A stretch of DNA of 64,000 nucleotides from Rhizorhapis suberifaciens (lineage in GTDB: Bacteria > Pseudomonadota > Alphaproteobacteria > Sphingomonadales > Sphingomonadaceae), in contig NZ_JACHOV010000005.1 of assembly GCF_014200045.1 (NCBI RefSeq), forward strand, positions 62,001 to 126,000, given 5' to 3'. This document shows, piece by piece, positions 38,293 through 46,443 of the stretch (positions are counted from its first letter, which is position 1; each line of letters starts with the position of its first letter). The notes beneath the pieces were generated by a model. The model ran no database searches. It was not told the DNA's origin and saw only the letters and a list, made by a program, of their open reading frames with translations. The translations under genes were made by a program, and so were the position numbers.

Positions 38293-39636
38293 CTATTTGC
38301 TTGCGCCTGCCTCCACCGGCCGACTAACCCGCCAGATTATCCCGCCAGCATCATCGCTCACCAGCAGCGCACCCCTTCCATCGATCGTGACGTCCACCGG
38401 TCTCCCGCGAACTTCCTCACCCGATAAAAAGCCTGTCAACACGTCGATCGGCAGACCCAAAGGTTTCCCGTTTTCGTCAAATTTCACGAACACCACTTTG
38501 AAGCCGGCAAGCGGCTTGCGGTTCCAGCTTCCGTGCAGCGCAATGAAAGCGCCGCTGGAAAATCCGTCGCCCAATTTCGCGCCCGTCGCAAAGGTGAGAC
38601 CCAGCGGAGCTGTATGCGCACCCAGCCCATAATCGGGTCGATGCGTATATTCCCGCAGGTCTGGCCGTTCGGGCTGAACACGCTTGTCCTCATAACCGCC
38701 CCAGTAATTCCATGGCCAGCCGTAAAAACCGCCGAATTCGACACGGGTCAGATAATCGGGAACAAGATCGCTACCCAGCATATCGCGTTCGTTCACCACC
38801 GCCCAAAGCTCATCGCTATTTGGCTTCCAGGCCATGCCCACCGGATTTCGAAGGCCGCTGGCAAAGATGCGATAGCTCCCCGTCTTGGTGTTCATTTCCA
38901 AAATTGAGGCGCGATTATCCTCCTTGTCCAGCCCATATTCGCCGATATTGCTCGCAGAACCCACGCCGATATAAAGTCGCGAACCATCCGGGCTGGCGAG
39001 CAGGCTGCGCGTCCAATGAAAGTTCGGCTGCTGCTTGGGCAGGTTCAGGACCCTGCGGCCCCTATCCGTGATCTGTATGTCCCCTTCCTTATAGGGAAAG
39101 GCCATCAGCGCATCGCTATTGGCGACCCAGAGCGTTCCGTTCACTAACGCCATGCCATAGGGCGAGTTGAGGCCTTTGAGCAGTATATGACGCTCCTCCG
39201 GCTTCCCGTCTCCATCCTTGTCGCGCAACAGCGTGATCCGGTTGGGAGAGGGCACTTCCGCGCCCGCCTTGCCCATCAAGAATCGCATCACAATGCCTTT
39301 TATCCCCCCGACCTTGCGGGGCGGGCTTGCTGTTTCCGCCACCAATATGTCGCCATTGGGGAGGCGCAGCATGGAGCGGGGGTGCGAAAGCCCCTCGGCC
39401 AAGCGCTCCACCGTCAATCCGGCGGCGGCCACGGGCTTTTCGTCCGCTTTCCATACCCTCATATCGGGAATGTTGATGGTGGGGATCATTTCCCGACGGG
39501 GCGCCGTAATCCTGGGCTCCCGGCCGGAAAGCTGCGCAACCGAAAGCCGAGCCGTATCGCCGCGGGAAAGGTAGAAGATCGCACCGGCCGCAAGCGCCAG
39601 GCAGAGCAGGATGAACAAGAAAATGTGCTTCAGCAT
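38293..39636 (-). CDS. Sorbosone dehydrogenase-like PQQ-type beta-propeller protein
   Basis: A 447-residue protein with an N-terminal membrane anchor or signal (about 4-24), then a six-bladed propeller: LAEGLSHPRSMLRLPNGDIL, NSPYGMALV, LRNPVGMAWKP, NERDMLG and ALHGSWNRKPLAGFKV are family marks of soluble aldose/sorbosone dehydrogenases. By family it may oxidise a sugar or other polyol in the periplasm using PQQ, but many members have no known substrate and no PQQ genes lie in the window. It stands on the minus strand between LAB_N and a small membrane protein. Confidence 0.85.
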   Translation of the reverse strand: MLKHIFLFILLCLALAAGAIFYLSRGDTARLSVAQLSGREPRITAPRREMIPTINIPDMRVWKADEKPVAAAGLTVERLAEGLSHPRSMLRLPNGDILVAETASPPRKVGGIKGIVMRFLMGKAGAEVPSPNRITLLRDKDGDGKPEERHILLKGLNSPYGMALVNGTLWVANSDALMAFPYKEGDIQITDRGRRVLNLPKQQPNFHWTRSLLASPDGSRLYIGVGSASNIGEYGLDKEDNRASILEMNTKTGSYRIFASGLRNPVGMAWKPNSDELWAVVNERDMLGSDLVPDYLTRVEFGGFYGWPWNYWGGYEDKRVQPERPDLREYTHRPDYGLGAHTAPLGLTFATGAKLGDGFSSGAFIALHGSWNRKPLAGFKVVFVKFDENGKPLGLPIDVLTGFLSGEEVRGRPVDVTIDGRGALLVSDDAGGIIWRVSRPVEAGASK

Positions 39637-39682
39637 GGCGACTTACTATGCGCTCATCTGATCACGTTCAAGCGGGCCCAAC

Positions 39683-39859
39683 CTATTTGTGCCGGTCGCG
39701 CAACCACATGGTCAAGCCGATGGCTACGCCCAACCCAAATCCCGCCAACAAACCGATTGTGGGCTGGCCCATTAAACCTCCGGCGATTACGCCCGTTATG
39801 GACAAAAGCGCGATGATGGAGCCCGCACCCTGCGGCGAGCCTTCCTGTTTTTCTTTCAT
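39683..39859 (-). CDS. Small membrane protein, 58 residues
   Basis: MKEKQEGSPQGAG is followed by two hydrophobic, glycine-rich segments (about 14-33 and 34-53) joined by GQPT, and the basic end RDRHK. The ATG has AAGGAG before it. The arrangement suggests a helical hairpin in the inner membrane. I do not recognise the family. It lies 46 bases upstream of the sorbosone-dehydrogenase-like gene on the same strand and is divergent from the next gene. Confidence 0.6.
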   Translation of the reverse strand: MKEKQEGSPQGAGSIIALLSITGVIAGGLMGQPTIGLLAGFGLGVAIGLTMWLRDRHK

Positions 39860-40046
39860 CCGGCTCCTTTGCCATGCTTCAAAGCGGGACGCCAGTTGTG
39901 CCGAAACGAGATGAATGTGCCGAATTGGCATTTGGCTAACGGGCCATTCACTCTTGTTGCTCGCAGCAATGCGTTTGTCCCGAAAACTGGCACGGCCATT
40001 GAAACGCCGTTCCCGATCGTCTTCGATATCTTTCGGGAGTTGCGAA

Positions 40047-40256
40047 TTGCTGGTGCCATATCTGTCTAGCCGAAAGAGTTTTGATGACGCGCAGGACCTG
40101 ATTTTCCGCTTCGGCGATAATGCGGGCTTTGAGGCCGCCGCCCGTGCCGACCGCAGCCGGGACGTCGGCAACCACATTCATTTCTGTCATTGGCGGCAGA
40201 TCGAACGGCTCATCATCCTGTTGTCGGCCGACGAGCCGATCGGCACGGTACACTGA
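40047..40256 (+). CDS. Small conserved-looking protein, 69 residues, TTG start
   Basis: The frame reads SFDDAQDLIFRFGDNAG, then a charged stretch and HIHFCHWRQIERLIILL, a balanced, globular-looking composition. I have the impression of similar short proteins in sphingomonads but cannot name a family. The start is inferred: TTG at 40047 lies 7 bases after GGGAG; GTG at 40053 is the alternative. No ATG fits. It ends 14 bases before the converging argC. Function unknown. Confidence 0.6.
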   Translation: MLVPYLSSRKSFDDAQDLIFRFGDNAGFEAAARADRSRDVGNHIHFCHWRQIERLIILLSADEPIGTVH

Positions 40257-40270
40257 TCCCCATCAATCTC

Positions 40271-41224
40271 CTAAAGGCGCAGTCCCGCCGTCTCATCAAG
40301 GCCCGCAAGGATATTCAGGTTCTGGACAGCAGCGCCCGCCGCGCCCTTGCCCAGATTATCCAGGGCAGCAACCAGCCGCGCCTGACCAGCTTGCTCATTA
40401 CCAAAGACGAATATCTCGAGCCGGTCGGTGGTGCCGACCTGTTCAATCTCCAGTGCACCCCTTGCCTCGCATTCGGCCTTGCTCGCCACCCCAATCAGGC
40501 TTGATTCGGCATAGGCCGCTGCCAGCACGTCCCGCAGCGCATCCACCGAAGGCGAACCGCGCATGGCGGAAACCTGCAACGGCACCTCTACCAGCATGCC
40601 CCGATACACCCGCGCCACAGCCGGGGTGAACAGCGGCGCATATTTTACCCCAGCATGAAGCTGCATCTCCGGCACGTGCTTGTGCCCCAATCCCAAAGCA
40701 TAAGCGCGAAATGCGGTGTCATAACGCTCTGGTGCGTTCGCATCCTCAAAGGCGGCGATCATGGACTTGCCGCCCCCCGAATAGCCCGACACAGCGTTGA
40801 CCGTGAGCGGCCAGTCAGTTGGAAGCAGTCCCGCCCGGATCAGCGGCCGGACCAATGCCAGAAAACCAGTAGGATAGCAGCCGGGATTGGAGACGAAGCG
40901 CGCCTCCCCCAGCCGCTGCCGCATGTCCGGCTCCAGCTCGGCAAAGCCATAGGTCCAGCCATCGGCCACCCGATGCGCCGTCGACGCATCAATGATCTTG
41001 GTCCGGTCGTTGTCGATCAACGAAACCGCCTCACGAGCCGCATCGTCGGGCAGGCAAAGAATGACGACATCAGCATCGTTGAGCGCGTTCTTGCGAGCAG
41101 CCGGAGCCTTACGGTCGTTGTCGGACAGGGTGATGAGCGAAAGCCCACTGCGTCCGACCAGCCGCTCGCGAATTTCTATGCCAGTGGTTCCCGCGCCGCC
41201 ATCGATGAAAACCTGAATACTCAT
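40271..41224 (-). CDS. argC: N-acetyl-gamma-glutamyl-phosphate reductase, short (type 2) form
   Basis: A 317-residue enzyme, short for ArgC but normal for the type 2 group. DGGAGTTGIEIRERL is the NADP-binding start, and SNPGCYPTG holds the catalytic Cys116. SGYSGGGKSM and GHKHVPEM are further type 2 marks. It reduces N-acetylglutamyl phosphate in arginine synthesis. Its ATG overlaps the stop of the upstream NlpC/P60 gene by 4 bases, an odd pairing of a wall hydrolase with an arginine gene that appears in other sphingomonads. Confidence 0.95.
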   Translation of the reverse strand: MSIQVFIDGGAGTTGIEIRERLVGRSGLSLITLSDNDRKAPAARKNALNDADVVILCLPDDAAREAVSLIDNDRTKIIDASTAHRVADGWTYGFAELEPDMRQRLGEARFVSNPGCYPTGFLALVRPLIRAGLLPTDWPLTVNAVSGYSGGGKSMIAAFEDANAPERYDTAFRAYALGLGHKHVPEMQLHAGVKYAPLFTPAVARVYRGMLVEVPLQVSAMRGSPSVDALRDVLAAAYAESSLIGVASKAECEARGALEIEQVGTTDRLEIFVFGNEQAGQARLVAALDNLGKGAAGAAVQNLNILAGLDETAGLRL

Positions 41225-42129
41225 GCCTTGATCCTTTTGCGCGCCAGCAGCGGCTGCGCATGTCCGTCGGCGAGCCGCGCCACGACATCCGCAAGCGGTT
41301 CGGTCGTCACCTGCATCCAATATGCATTGGCATGAATGAGATTGTCGCCGTCCGCCATAAAGCCGACATGGCCGGGAAAGAAAATGATATCGCCCCGCTG
41401 CAGCGCATCGTCAGACCCGATTTCTTCGCCAAGCGCCGCCATTTGCATGTCGGTGTCCCTCGGCGCTGCGATCCCGCATCGAGCGAGACAGAGTTGCACA
41501 AGTCCGGAACAATCCAGGCCGAAACTACTCCGCCCGCCCCACAGATACGGGGAACCGGTAAGCGTTTCCGCAATCATAACGGGATCGTTATCGATTTCCC
41601 CCATGCTGGAAAGGTGACGCAGATGAATGAACCCCCCCGAAGTCTTCAAAAAAGCGCCTTCAACCGCCCCCGCCACGAGCGATCCCATCGGGAGCAGCGA
41701 CACTTCGGGCGATTTGATATTGGCCTCGGCAAAAACCAACGCGGCTGAAGCAGAGACCAAATGGGTGGGTTCAAGCGGTTTGCCCAGTGCAGCGACCGGG
41801 ATGTAGCCAACATAATGGTCATGCGCACTAAAACCCCATGCCCATCCGCCCGCCACATCGATAGCCTGAAACAGCTCGCCCTGAAGCAGTTCGGACACTG
41901 CCGTCGAACCATGATCCGGCTTCGAACGCATCGCCGCCCGAGTCGCGACCAAGGAAAAAGTCTGGGGGCAGGAATAATGAGGTGCGAAATATTTGCCGGC
42001 AAGCGCAAGGTCCGCCAGGTCGCCGCGAATGGCGTTAACTCGCCGGTCCAGCGCTATCGAGCGCCCGGTCAATGTGAAACGGTCCCGTCCTGCCTTAGCT
42101 TGCGACCCGCTTTTTACCCCAATGTTCAT
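41221..42129 (-). CDS. NlpC/P60 family peptidase (C40) with SH3-like domains
   Basis: A 302-residue protein from the ATG at 42129. Two bacterial SH3-like parts (about 60-175) precede the C40 domain, where Cys207 (GLDCSGLVQ), His254 (PGHVGFM) and His266 (LIHANAY) form the catalytic set. SPYLWGGRSSFGLDCSG is the family signature. These enzymes cut the D-Glu-diaminopimelate bond or recycled wall peptides. No signal peptide is seen, which suggests cytoplasmic recycling of murein peptides. It overlaps marR by 35 bases and argC by 4. Confidence 0.9.
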   Translation of the reverse strand: MNIGVKSGSQAKAGRDRFTLTGRSIALDRRVNAIRGDLADLALAGKYFAPHYSCPQTFSLVATRAAMRSKPDHGSTAVSELLQGELFQAIDVAGGWAWGFSAHDHYVGYIPVAALGKPLEPTHLVSASAALVFAEANIKSPEVSLLPMGSLVAGAVEGAFLKTSGGFIHLRHLSSMGEIDNDPVMIAETLTGSPYLWGGRSSFGLDCSGLVQLCLARCGIAAPRDTDMQMAALGEEIGSDDALQRGDIIFFPGHVGFMADGDNLIHANAYWMQVTTEPLADVVARLADGHAQPLLARKRIKA

Positions 42130-42493
42130 CGCTTGATTCAGCGATGAAGCGCTCGAATCCGTCAAGAAAATGCGCCCCTTTCGACGTCCTGGTTATGAAG
42201 ATGTTGCGTCGGTCCGCTTCATCCCGCTCGCGGCGCAGATAGCCGAGAGCGCCCAGTTTGTTCAAGGCACGAGTAATAACGGGCTTCGAAACGTTGAGTT
42301 TGTCAGCCAAACCCCGCACTGTGTGGGGGCCTGGCATGATATACACAATCATCATCAAGGCCATTTGGCGATTGGTGAGATCGGGCTCCCCCGACCGCAC
42401 ATAGTCGACAAGCGTCCGCATCCAGTTGCCCAGAGCCGTTCCGGTCAACGGAGCCGCTTCGTTCAAGTCGGCTTTTGCGCTATGCTTGTTCAT
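42095..42493 (-). CDS. MarR family transcriptional regulator
   Basis: About 132 residues from the ATG at 42493; an ATG at 42508 and a longer reading to 42586 are possible. LTNRQMALMMIVY and HTVRGLADKLNVSKPVITRALNKLG are the helix-turn-helix, and GYLRRERDEADRRNIFITRT is the wing, including the DxR motif of MarR proteins. It binds DNA as a dimer, often sensing small phenolic or oxidising compounds. Its 35-base overlap with the NlpC/P60 gene shows a shared transcript; it may regulate that operon. Confidence 0.87.
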   Translation of the reverse strand: MNKHSAKADLNEAAPLTGTALGNWMRTLVDYVRSGEPDLTNRQMALMMIVYIMPGPHTVRGLADKLNVSKPVITRALNKLGALGYLRRERDEADRRNIFITRTSKGAHFLDGFERFIAESSDEHWGKKRVAS

Positions 42494-42729
42494 GCCAACC
42501 CAACGCATCAGATGCGAACCGGTTGCGAAACGGACTTCAAAAAAGGATTTGATGTGGATGGAAATCGCCCGAAAGGCGGCAACCATCGTTACGACTGTGT
42601 ACCGAATGGCTGGTTTGCGTCATTTTAGAAGGGTATCGATCCTGAAGATCTAGGCTCATTAGGTTGACCGACCTGCAGGCTGCCGAGGGGCTCGGGGCGA
42701 AAGGGTCGAGATAAAGTCAATCATACTCT

Positions 42730-44118
42730 CTACCGATACCGCTCCGCCAACATTGCCCAGGCAGCCCTCATCCCCAGGGCGTCTCCACCCTTGGGCCGGC
42801 CGGGCTTGGCCGAAGGTCTCCAGGCAAAGGTGTCGAAGTGCGCCCATTTCGCGCCCTCCGGCACGAACTTCTGCAGAAACAGCGCCGCGGTCGTGGCCCC
42901 CGCAAATCCGCCTTCTCCAGCATTGTTGATATCGGCAATGTCAGACTTCAGCATCTCGCCATAGGGAGCCCAAAGCGGAAGGCGCCACACCGGATCGTCC
43001 ACCTCGCCGCCTGTCCGCGTCAGCATGTCGGCCAGCGCATCATCATTCGTGAACAAGCCGGGCAGGTCAGGACCGAGCGCCACGCGAGCAGCCCCGGTCA
43101 GAGTCGCAAAATCCAGCACAAGTTCGGGTTTCTCCTCACCCGCTCTCGTAAGTGCATCGGCCAATACCAAACGGCCCTCGGCATCGGTATTCCCAATCTC
43201 GACTGTCAGACCCTTGCGGCTAGAAAGGACATCGCCCGGCCGGAATGCATTGCTGCCTATCGCATTTTCCACCGCGGGGATGAGGAGGTGCAGTTGCACC
43301 GGCAATCGAGCGCCCATAATCAGTCGCGCCAGGGCAAGAGCATGCGCCGCGCCGCCCATATCCTTCTTCATCAGGCGCATCGCGCTGGAAGGCTTGATAT
43401 CAAGCCCCCCACTGTCAAAACAGACGCCCTTGCCGATCACGGCAATCTTCGGATCCTCCGGCTTGCCCCACCGCAATTCGACAAGGCGAGGCGCGAAGGC
43501 CTTGTCTGCCGCCCGCCCGACCGCGTGGATCATGGGATAGCCGCTCTCCAGATCATCTCCGCGCGTCACGGTGAGCTTCGCGTCAAATTCCTTGGCCAGC
43601 GCCTCGGCGGCCGCCTGCAGATGCGGCGGCCCCATGTCAGCGGTCGGCGTGTTGACGAGGTCGCGAACCAGCGCCGTCGCTTCGGCCAGACGCACCACTT
43701 GATCTATCTTGCCCGGCTCGCTGGTCAACAGCACGCGCGGACCCGACGCATTCTCATTCTTTCGATACCTGTCGAAACGATATTGCGCCGTCATCCAGCC
43801 GAATGCAGCTGGGCCTGGGGACGCCCCCTCCAGCCGATAAGCGCCCTCCGGCAGAGCCTCGGCCGCCTTGGCGAGGCACCAGCTAGACAGGTTTTCAACA
43901 TTGGCGACTCCGATGACAACGGACCACAGGTCCGCCTTGTCGTCCGGCAAGATCGCCAGTTCGCCGCCCTTTCCACAGAATTTCTGCGCCGCCGCCGCGC
44001 TGCGCCGGCGTTCCGGTTGCTTCTGCAACCAGGCGGCAAACCCCTTTTCATCGATCAGGTAAATGGATCGCGCGGATTGGCCCGTATCGGGGCGCAAAAG
44101 GTCGGAATAGTCGGTCAT
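42730..44118 (-). CDS. Leucyl aminopeptidase family protein (M17)
   Basis: A 462-residue metallo-aminopeptidase. IGKGVCFDSGGLDIKPS supplies catalytic Lys and metal-binding Asp, and NTDAEGRLVL is the M17 signature with the second Asp and Glu. KKDMGGAA lies between them. The N-terminal about 140 residues form the macro-like domain, less conserved. It removes N-terminal residues from peptides in the cytoplasm. No co-transcribed neighbour is evident; it is divergent from a small gene at 44279. Confidence 0.94.
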   Translation of the reverse strand: MTDYSDLLRPDTGQSARSIYLIDEKGFAAWLQKQPERRRSAAAAQKFCGKGGELAILPDDKADLWSVVIGVANVENLSSWCLAKAAEALPEGAYRLEGASPGPAAFGWMTAQYRFDRYRKNENASGPRVLLTSEPGKIDQVVRLAEATALVRDLVNTPTADMGPPHLQAAAEALAKEFDAKLTVTRGDDLESGYPMIHAVGRAADKAFAPRLVELRWGKPEDPKIAVIGKGVCFDSGGLDIKPSSAMRLMKKDMGGAAHALALARLIMGARLPVQLHLLIPAVENAIGSNAFRPGDVLSSRKGLTVEIGNTDAEGRLVLADALTRAGEEKPELVLDFATLTGAARVALGPDLPGLFTNDDALADMLTRTGGEVDDPVWRLPLWAPYGEMLKSDIADINNAGEGGFAGATTAALFLQKFVPEGAKWAHFDTFAWRPSAKPGRPKGGDALGMRAAWAMLAERYR

Positions 44119-44278
44119 CCCGCCAACCTTATTGCAAGGACCCAGGCGGGGGAATGCCCGATTTTCACGCAGGCATGCTTATGTAGCACAATGAAGCCCC
44201 GCCGAATCCTCGCAGAGCCGGAAACCTCAGCTTCCCCATGCGTTATCGAGGCGTCTATCCTTCTTCTGGAGCGCAGAT
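44119..44278. other. Divergent gap between aminopeptidase and small gene
   Basis: 160 bases that should hold both promoters; no clear -35/-10 pair, repeat or RNA was made out. Confidence 0.4.
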
Positions 44279-44482
44279 ATGAATATCACTGAGAACAAGG
44301 CGGTTCGTGCAGTCCGTGATCGGGCCCTCACATTGGCTGACACCGGCCGTTTTTATGCGGCTCTAGACGTTGAACGTGCCCTCATCAGTGAGGGATGGCC
44401 GAATGCGCGCCGCATGATGGAAAGCGAGCTATTCCGCCAAACCATCCACGACCGCTGCGCCGCCGCTCGTACGCCGCACTAG
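44279..44482 (+). CDS. Small protein, 67 residues, unknown
   Basis: The ATG follows GGAGCG. The sequence reads AVRAVRDRALTLADTGRFYAALDVERALISEGWPNARRMME when split at its natural helices: two amphipathic helices with alternating Leu/Ala and Arg/Asp, and no membrane segment or cysteine pair. Coding-type composition and a good ribosome site support it as real. I do not recognise the family. It precedes the peroxiredoxin gene by 138 bases. Confidence 0.6.
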   Translation: MNITENKAVRAVRDRALTLADTGRFYAALDVERALISEGWPNARRMMESELFRQTIHDRCAAARTPH

Positions 44483-44578
44483 GCGCGGGATTCCTGCATC
44501 TGTCAGGTTCGTTAATTCTCTGGTCAATCGATTCGATCAATCAGTCTGGTCGCGAAACTTGGTTGGCCTGAAAGGGGT

Positions 44579-44606
44579 TTTTGGTGTGAAGCCCTTCACA
44601 CCAAAA
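44579..44606 (+). promoter_or_regulatory. Perfect 12-bp inverted repeat in the peroxiredoxin leader
   Basis: TTTTGGTGTGAA and TTCACACCAAAA, separated by GCCC, end 7 bases before the ribosome site AAGGAG of the peroxiredoxin gene. There is no T run after it on the plus strand. It could be an operator or an RNA hairpin that affects initiation. Confidence 0.6.
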
Positions 44607-44620
44607 CAAAGGAGTTTGAA

Positions 44621-45160
44621 ATGCTTGGCCGTCAGGTACCCGATGTCGTTCTGAAAACCCGCGTTCGCGATGAAAGCATGGGGGGAGACAATCCTTTCCG
44701 CTGGCAGGATGTCCGTACCGGCGATCTGTTCCGCAACAAGCGTATTGTCGTCTTCTCCCTTCCCGGCGCATTCACGCCGACATGCTCCAACGAACAATGC
44801 CCGGCGTTCGAACGGCTTTATGACGAGTTCAAGGCTGCTGGAGCGGACGAAGTCTATTGCGTCTCCGTCAACGACGCGTTCGTCATGTACCAGTGGGGCA
44901 AGCATCTTGGCATCAACCGGCTCAAGTTGCTTCCCGACGGCTCAGGCGATTTTACTCGTCGCATGGGCATGCTGGTCAAGAAGGATCACGTGGGCTTTGG
45001 TGACCGCAGCTGGCGCTACGCGATGGTGGTGGACGATGGGGAAGTCGCCGCCTGGTTCGAGGAGCCAGGCATCAATGATGTCGGCGCAGATGACGACCCC
45101 TATCGCGAAACCCGGCCGGAATCTGTTCTGGATTGGCTGAAAAGTCATCCCAGAAACTGA
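44621..45160 (+). CDS. Peroxiredoxin, Prx5/hybrid type
   Basis: A 179-residue thiol peroxidase. LPGAFTPTCSNEQCPAF holds the peroxidatic Cys55 in the PxxxTxxC motif; Cys60 is a candidate partner, unlike classical Prx5 with a distant second Cys. VNDAFVMYQWG and GRRSWRYAMVVDDG-like segments follow. It reduces hydrogen peroxide and organic peroxides, probably with glutathione/glutaredoxin (a Grx4 gene lies 0.8 kb on) or thioredoxin. The ATG at 44621 follows AAGGAG. The leader carries a strong inverted repeat. Confidence 0.9.
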   Translation: MLGRQVPDVVLKTRVRDESMGGDNPFRWQDVRTGDLFRNKRIVVFSLPGAFTPTCSNEQCPAFERLYDEFKAAGADEVYCVSVNDAFVMYQWGKHLGINRLKLLPDGSGDFTRRMGMLVKKDHVGFGDRSWRYAMVVDDGEVAAWFEEPGINDVGADDDPYRETRPESVLDWLKSHPRN

Positions 45161-45178
45161 CGTCGTTCAATAAATCTA

Positions 45179-45208
45179 ACGGCATCGCCACGAATGTGGG
45201 GATGCCGT
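45179..45208 (+). terminator. Hairpin after the peroxiredoxin gene
   Basis: ACGGCATCGCCAC and GTGGGGATGCCGT pair over 13 positions with one mismatch around GAAT. The following CCTTGTG is only weakly T-rich, so termination may be partial. Confidence 0.55.
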
Positions 45209-45296
45209 CCTTGTGACACACTACCCATCCTTACCGTTGCGTAATCCGCCCGTCCCGCTTATTTCGCTGGTAGAGGTTCAAGTACAGGATGGGCAC

Positions 45297-45623
45297 ATGA
45301 CCAGCTTCCAGGATCGTGAAAAGGCGTTTGAGGCGAAGTTCGCCCGGGACGAAGAATTGCAGTTCAAGATCCTGGCCCGGCGCAATCGCCTGCTTGGTGA
45401 ATGGGCGGCGGAAAAAATGGGGCTGACCCGCGAAGAAACCGACGCCTATGCCAAGGCCGTCGTCCAGGCCGATTTTGAAGAAGCAGGTGATGAGGATGTG
45501 ATTCGCAAGGTGCTGGGCGACCTCACCTCCGCGGGCATCGAGGCCGACGACTTGATGGTTCGTAGCGCTCTAGAAGCAAAAACCGTCGAAGCGCGTCGCC
45601 AATTCATCGAAACCTCTCAATAA
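45297..45623 (+). CDS. ATPase inhibitor zeta subunit (DUF1476)
   Basis: A 108-residue helical protein: MTSFQDREKAFEAKFARDEE at the start, then FKILARRNRLLGEWAAE and VLGDLTSAGI. This is DUF1476, whose Paracoccus member is the zeta subunit that blocks reverse rotation of F1-ATPase by inserting its N-terminus. The family is restricted to Alphaproteobacteria. The ATG at 45297 gives the conserved start. bolA follows 11 bases later, so the two are co-transcribed. Confidence 0.9.
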   Translation: MTSFQDREKAFEAKFARDEELQFKILARRNRLLGEWAAEKMGLTREETDAYAKAVVQADFEEAGDEDVIRKVLGDLTSAGIEADDLMVRSALEAKTVEARRQFIETSQ

Positions 45624-45634
45624 GGACCGATTCG

Positions 45635-45868
45635 ATGGCAATGGCCGCTCAGGAAATCGAAGATATGATCCGCCAGGCTATGCCCGATGCGGAGGTAGAG
45701 ATTACAGACCTTGCGGGCGACGGGGATCATTATTCCGCCCGGGTAGTGTCAGAAAGTTTTCGGGGCATGAGCCGCGTCAAACAGCACCAGGCTGTCTATG
45801 CCGCTCTTGGGGGACGCATGGGCGGCGTGTTGCATGCCTTGCAACTCACGACGGCGGTCCCCAATTAA
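45635..45868 (+). CDS. BolA/IbaG family protein
   Basis: A 77-residue protein with the BolA fold: IEDMIRQAMPDAEVEITD, the HYSARVVSESFRG beta-turn and MSRVKQHQAVYAALG with the conserved His that helps hold a 2Fe-2S cluster with a glutaredoxin. The adjacent monothiol glutaredoxin gene (58 bases on) is the expected partner. Likely role: iron-sulfur cluster handling or iron sensing. No HTH function is claimed. Confidence 0.92.
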   Translation: MAMAAQEIEDMIRQAMPDAEVEITDLAGDGDHYSARVVSESFRGMSRVKQHQAVYAALGGRMGGVLHALQLTTAVPN

Positions 45869-45926
45869 GCCACCATATTGATCATGCCCGGCACTGGCGG
45901 GGCCGTTAGAGTTATTGGAGCAATAT

Positions 45927-46259
45927 ATGACCGACGCCATACAGGCGCGCATTGGGGAAATCGTGAACTCCGCCGATGTCGTGCTGTTCATGAAGGGAAC
46001 GCCGCTGTTCCCCCAATGCGGTTTTTCCAGCCGCGCAATCGCAATTCTCGACCATCTGGGTGTCGATTATGAAAGCGTGGACGTGCTCCAGGACCAGGAT
46101 GTCCGCCATGGCATCAAGGAATTTTCCGACTGGCCGACTATTCCTCAACTCTATGTGAAGGGCGAATTCATCGGCGGCAGCGACATCATGATGGAAATGT
46201 TCGAAGCTGGCGAATTGCAGCAGCTCATGAACGATCAGGGCGTCGCACAGGCGAACTAA
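45927..46259 (+). CDS. grxD: Monothiol glutaredoxin (Grx4 type)
   Basis: A 110-residue glutaredoxin with the monothiol site CGFS (31-34) in GTPLFPQCGFSS and WPTIPQLYVKGEFIGGSDI for glutathione binding. Two such proteins hold a 2Fe-2S cluster with glutathione, and they pair with BolA, which is encoded just upstream. The ATG at 45927 has GGAG before it. It closes the zeta-bolA-grxD run. Confidence 0.95.
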   Translation: MTDAIQARIGEIVNSADVVLFMKGTPLFPQCGFSSRAIAILDHLGVDYESVDVLQDQDVRHGIKEFSDWPTIPQLYVKGEFIGGSDIMMEMFEAGELQQLMNDQGVAQAN

Positions 46260-46304
46260 GCCGTCGGTGGCCGGCTTTTGCGAGCTTTTAGTGAACTTGC
46301 TCGT

Positions 46305-46342
46305 CCCGAGCCGCTCGCTTCCCTGAAAAACGGGCGCTCGGG
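46305..46342. repeat. Hairpin element, copy B (related to 30397-30434)
   Basis: CCCGAGC and GCTCGGG enclose about 24 bases; GTCCCGAG before and AAACTTCGGC after match copy A. It lies after grxD and before the converging DUF1428 gene. Confidence 0.55.
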
Positions 46343-46443
46343 CAAACTTCGGCCGATGGCTGAAGTGGGACGATGGCTTGGTTCAACCGTGTCTCGACTT
46401 TGTTCGGCGCTAACGGCCGTCAGCAATTAACGATGATCGTGAT

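Noticed and set aside
42838-44292. 484-codon plus-strand frame opposite the aminopeptidase
   Set aside because: Antisense shadow of a clear M17 gene; no start signal and composition typical of a shadow.
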